Shown piece after piece: positions 57,549 to 60,577 of a stretch of DNA of 60,577 bases. The DNA lies in the NCBI RefSeq assembly GCF_039928515.1, contig NZ_JBDSSZ010000332.1; one strand, 5' to 3'. Position 1 is the first letter of the stretch; every line of letters begins with the position of its first letter. A model generated the notes under the pieces. The model made no database searches. It saw only the letters and a list, made by a program, of their open reading frames with translations, and was not told the origin of the DNA. The position numbers and the translations under genes were made by a program. This stretch comes from Capsulimonas sp039928515 (GTDB taxonomy: Bacteria; Armatimonadota; Armatimonadia; Armatimonadales; Capsulimonadaceae).

Positions 57549-60500
57549 TCAAACGCCCTTCACCTCATACACCCCACCCTTCGACGCCGTGAATGTTGCG
57601 ACGCCGTCGGCGTTGGAGATGGCGATCTGTTGGCCGTGTTCCTGGACCTGATAGGCTCCCGTGGCGCGCATGTGGATGGGGCCGGCGCGGCGGGCGCGGA
57701 TCGTGGCGGATTGGAGCTTGCCGCCCGTCCAGGCCATGTCGATGTCGGAGGCGCCGGGTCGGGCGCGTAAACCTCGGACGTGACCGGCGGGCCAGGCGCT
57801 GGGGAGTGCGGGGAGCAGGTGGATCGTGTCCGAGTGGCTTTGCAGGAGCATTTCGCAGACGCCGGAAACGGCGCCGAAGTTGCCGTCGATCTGGAACGGC
57901 GGGTGCAGGTCGAACAGATTGGGCGCGGTGCGCTGCGGGGTGAGCAGCATCGAAATCATCTTGTGCGCGTGGTCGCCGTCTTCGAGGCGCGCCCAGAGGT
58001 TGATCTTCCAGCCCATGCTCCAGCCGGTGGCGTCGTCGCCGCGAATCTCCAGCGACTTTTGCGCCGCCGCGAAGAGTTCGGGCGTCCCGCGCTTGGTGAT
58101 CTGACTGCTTGGATAGAGGCCGTAGAGGTGCGAAACGTGGCGGTTGTGACGGTCGGGCGACTCCATGTCCCAGTCGTCGAGCCATTCGCGCAGCTGCCCG
58201 GCCTTGCCGATGCGGTCCGGGGCGAGGCGGGCGCGGGCGGTGGTGAGACGGGCGCGGAAATCGGCGTCCACGCCAAGCAGCGCGGCGGCGCTTCGGCAGG
58301 CGTCGAAGAGGTCGCGCAGCAGTTGGTTGTCCATCGTCGGCCCGGCGCAGATGGAGCCGCCGGCGTGCCCGATCTCGGGGGAGACCGACGGGCAGGTCAC
58401 AAGATAATGCTGTTCGGGATGCTCGACCAGGGTATCTAAGAAGAACTCGGCGGCGCCCTTCATCACGGGATAGTGGCGGCGCAGGGCCGCCTCATCTCCG
58501 GTAAATTCGTAATGATCCCAGAAGCTCTTACACAGCCACATGCCGCCGCTGGGCCACATGCCGGACCACGGGACGTCCACGGGCGCGGTTCCGCGCCAGG
58601 CGTCGGTATTGTGGTGCGTCACCCAGCCGCCGGCGCCGTATTGGGTTTTGGCCGTGTGGCGGCCCGTGACGGCGATCTCGCCGATCATGTCGAACAGCGG
58701 CTCGTAGCATTCGATCAAATTGGCGGGCCCTGCGGGCCAGTAGTTCATCTCGGTGTTGATATTGATCGTATACTTGGAGCTCCACGGCGGATCCATCTCG
58801 TGGTTCCACAAGCCTTGCAGCGTCGCGGGCTGGCCGCCGGAGCGCGAGCATGAAATCAATAGGTAACGGCCAAATTGAAAATGCAGCGCAGCGAGCTGCG
58901 GATCGTCGCCATTTTGGAAGGCGGCGATCCGCTCGTTTGTCGGCAGTTTGGCGGCGGGCGACGTCCCCAGGTCGATGGCGACCCGGTCGAATAGCTTGCG
59001 ATAGTCGGCGAGATGAGCCTCGCGCAGACGGGTGTACGGCTTTTTTGCAGCCGTGTCGAGATACTTTCGGGCGAGCGCGGGGGCGTCGCCGCTCACGTCT
59101 TCATAGTTTTTGTAACTGGTGGCGATGGAGATCAGCAATGTGACGGCGTTCGCGCCTTCGACGGTGAGCTTCCCGTTCTCGGACGTCACATGGCCGCCCT
59201 CGGCCTGCACGCGCGCGAGCGCCTGGAACTTGACCGCGCCGGGGACGCCGCCCCGGTCGCCGCTTCGCCCATCGATCGCAATGGTATGGACATCGGGGGA
59301 AGAAGCCGTGATATTCTGGGGACTGTCAAAGGCGGCGGTGAAGCTGATTATTCCAGACTTGCCCGCCGTCATGCGCACAGCGATCACGTTGTCCGGCGCG
59401 CTCGCGAATGTCTCACGCGCGAATTTGACGCCGCCTGCCATATATTCGACGTGCGTTGTGGCTGAAGCGAGATCCAGATCGCGCCGATAATCGACGATGT
59501 CGCCGCTGTCGGCAAAGCTCAGCTTGAGATTGCCCACCGTCTGATACGGCATTTGGCCGGCGGGCTTGCCCATAAACTTCGCGTTCACTAACTCTTCGGC
59601 TTCATGGAACTTGCCTGCGAAGACCAGCTGACGGATCTCAGGCAGCGCGGCGAGTCCTTCGGGGTTGTCGTAGTTGTGCGGCCCGCCACCCCAGAGCGTT
59701 CCTTCGTTGAGCTGCAAGGTTTCGGTATCGACGCCGCCGTAGACCATCGCCGCCAGACGGCCGTTCCCAATGGGCAGCGCTTCCAGCCACTCCTGCGCGG
59801 GCTTCTGATACCAGAGCGCGAGGGCGTTCGCCGGCCCAGTCGTCGTGCCGACGACCTCACGTATCCAATTTGTGTTCGTCAAAACCAATGCTCCATGGAT
59901 CGGCGCCAGCGTCCGGCCGGGACTTGCGGGAAATACCCATTCGCCGACTGCCCCGCTCACACTCTTTGCCGGATCGACGGCGCGCGCCGCGATCTCGGCG
60001 GCCGTCAGCGCTCGGCTGTAGACGGCGGCGCGCTGGATGCGCCCGTGAAAGGCGTTGTTTCCCTCCGGATCGGCCCCCACCGTCAGCGAAACCTTCGGCG
60101 TTGTCATCGGCGAAAAATCGCCGTCCGTGAGCGCGGCGACCTGCTTGCCGTCCACATAGAGCGCGAATGTTTTGCCCGATGCGCTGTAAACGCCGGCGAC
60201 ATGCGTCCAGCGATCTTCTGGCAATTTCGCATCGTAAGAGCAAACACCCTTCGCCACGATCATGCGCAGTGAGTTCCCCGGATACGTATCCAGCGTGAAC
60301 CCTTCCGACGTCCCCGCGACCAGCTTGTCGAGAATGCGTCCGCCCCCTTGCTCCATCGGCGACGCCTTCACCCACGCTTCCAGCGTGACGGAGTCCGTGA
60401 GGTCCAGCCCCGGATCGAGCTTGCTGCGCAGCAGTGGCTCGTGCGGCCCAACGGCCATGCCGTCCGAGGAAGGCGCATCCGCCGCCCGCGCGGGATTTGT

Positions 60501-60575
60501 CTGCCAGGGATTGAGAAGAAGGGGGCCGGCCAGGGCGGCCCCGAAGCCCGCTTTGAGAAAATCGCGTCGCTGCAT
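57549..60575 (-). CDS. Tat-exported GH95 alpha-L-fucosidase-like enzyme with LamG domain
   Basis: 1,008 residues. The ATG at 60575 opens with QRRDFLKAGFGAAL, a twin-arginine signal, so this is probably the true start although only two window bases lie beyond it. A concanavalin/LamG-like domain follows at about 50-205 (VTLEAWVKASPM, then HVAGVYSASGKTFALYVDGK). The GH95 N-terminal beta domain runs from about 255 (ALPIGNGRLAAMVYGG, then LNEGTLWGGGP), and the (alpha/alpha)6 catalytic domain from about 505 (NINTEMNYWPAGPANL; later QLREWLDDWDMESPDRHNRH, SHLYGLYP). GH95 enzymes remove alpha-1,2-L-fucose (or galactose) from glycans by an inverting mechanism. It is probably periplasmic or extracellular. 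Confidence 0.9.
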   Translation of the reverse strand: MQRRDFLKAGFGAALAGPLLLNPWQTNPARAADAPSSDGMAVGPHEPLLRSKLDPGLDLTDSVTLEAWVKASPMEQGGGRILDKLVAGTSEGFTLDTYPGNSLRMIVAKGVCSYDAKLPEDRWTHVAGVYSASGKTFALYVDGKQVAALTDGDFSPMTTPKVSLTVGADPEGNNAFHGRIQRAAVYSRALTAAEIAARAVDPAKSVSGAVGEWVFPASPGRTLAPIHGALVLTNTNWIREVVGTTTGPANALALWYQKPAQEWLEALPIGNGRLAAMVYGGVDTETLQLNEGTLWGGGPHNYDNPEGLAALPEIRQLVFAGKFHEAEELVNAKFMGKPAGQMPYQTVGNLKLSFADSGDIVDYRRDLDLASATTHVEYMAGGVKFARETFASAPDNVIAVRMTAGKSGIISFTAAFDSPQNITASSPDVHTIAIDGRSGDRGGVPGAVKFQALARVQAEGGHVTSENGKLTVEGANAVTLLISIATSYKNYEDVSGDAPALARKYLDTAAKKPYTRLREAHLADYRKLFDRVAIDLGTSPAAKLPTNERIAAFQNGDDPQLAALHFQFGRYLLISCSRSGGQPATLQGLWNHEMDPPWSSKYTININTEMNYWPAGPANLIECYEPLFDMIGEIAVTGRHTAKTQYGAGGWVTHHNTDAWRGTAPVDVPWSGMWPSGGMWLCKSFWDHYEFTGDEAALRRHYPVMKGAAEFFLDTLVEHPEQHYLVTCPSVSPEIGHAGGSICAGPTMDNQLLRDLFDACRSAAALLGVDADFRARLTTARARLAPDRIGKAGQLREWLDDWDMESPDRHNRHVSHLYGLYPSSQITKRGTPELFAAAQKSLEIRGDDATGWSMGWKINLWARLEDGDHAHKMISMLLTPQRTAPNLFDLHPPFQIDGNFGAVSGVCEMLLQSHSDTIHLLPALPSAWPAGHVRGLRARPGASDIDMAWTGGKLQSATIRARRAGPIHMRATGAYQVQEHGQQIAISNADGVATFTASKGGVYEVKGV

Positions 60576-60577
60576 AG

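Noticed and set aside
1..60577. CRISPR arrays, tRNA or rRNA genes, insertion sequences and prophage genes
   Set aside because: Nothing matching direct-repeat/spacer periodicity, cloverleaf genes, transposase, integrase or phage structural genes was recognised. The repeats seen are inverted pairs, not arrays.

Overview
This 60.6 kb window is GC-rich bacterial chromosome with no rRNA, tRNA, CRISPR array, transposase, integrase or phage gene that I can recognise. Several features point to a free-living, polymer-degrading bacterium of the Armatimonadota (Capsulimonas-like) or a close relative: three single-gene prepilin-type proteins with a 'FTLIELLVVIAIIAILAAILFPVF'-like start (two end in the GDGHVK/CDGHVK motif of the DUF1559 type), many secreted carbohydrate-active enzymes with ricin-type lectin modules, Tat-exported enzymes, a PEP-CTERM protein, and very large secreted modular proteins. 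That placement is inference from gene content only.

Layout. 0-4.6 kb: a methyltransferase, a decayed hflX fragment, a protein that is half Asn/Gln, and a lower-GC run of small genes that includes a frameshifted SMI1/KNR4 (SUKH) immunity-like gene. 4.6-8.0 kb: two paralogous secreted GH18-motif hydrolases with ricin lectin domains, each behind a near-identical consensus promoter. 8.6-18.6 kb: three ~870-residue secreted paralogues of an unrecognised family (STN-like domain plus a barrel-like C-terminal half). A reverse-strand MACPF-like gene sits between copies 2 and 3; it has a consensus promoter and an intrinsic terminator inside its leader. 18.7-24.9 kb: an AraC regulator with a DUF1772 protein, small membrane proteins, a prepilin-type protein and a 634-residue ankyrin protein. 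25.0-29.6 kb: a GH16 laminarinase-like enzyme and a GH5-like enzyme, both with operator-like palindromes upstream. 29.9-40.4 kb: three head-to-tail ~1,170-residue secreted proteins built from carboxypeptidase-regulatory-like beta domains. 40.5-48.4 kb: a Tat aldo/keto reductase, a prepilin overlapping a LolA-TlpA fusion, a DUF1016 nuclease, a diguanylate cyclase, and a divergent AraC/SDR pair. 48.6-56.3 kb: a PEP-CTERM protein and five YcxB-like membrane proteins sharing a WPPPP C-terminal tail, with a metzincin-type metalloprotease interposed. 56.4-60.6 kb: a prepilin-type protein and a Tat/LamG/GH95 fucosidase-like enzyme.

Common threads. Most of the coding capacity is exported or membrane-bound: carbohydrate hydrolases, lectin modules, adhesin-like beta proteins, a pore-former-like protein and a protease. 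Lineage-specific duplication is frequent (pairs, triples and a five-member array).

The most unusual DNA-level feature is a set of intergenic interrupted inverted repeats. At least five sequence families occur, each with two hairpin-bearing arms of about 28-100 bp facing each other across a 14-111 bp spacer. In one family the hairpin stems carry compensatory substitutions between copies, which implies selection on the folded structure.
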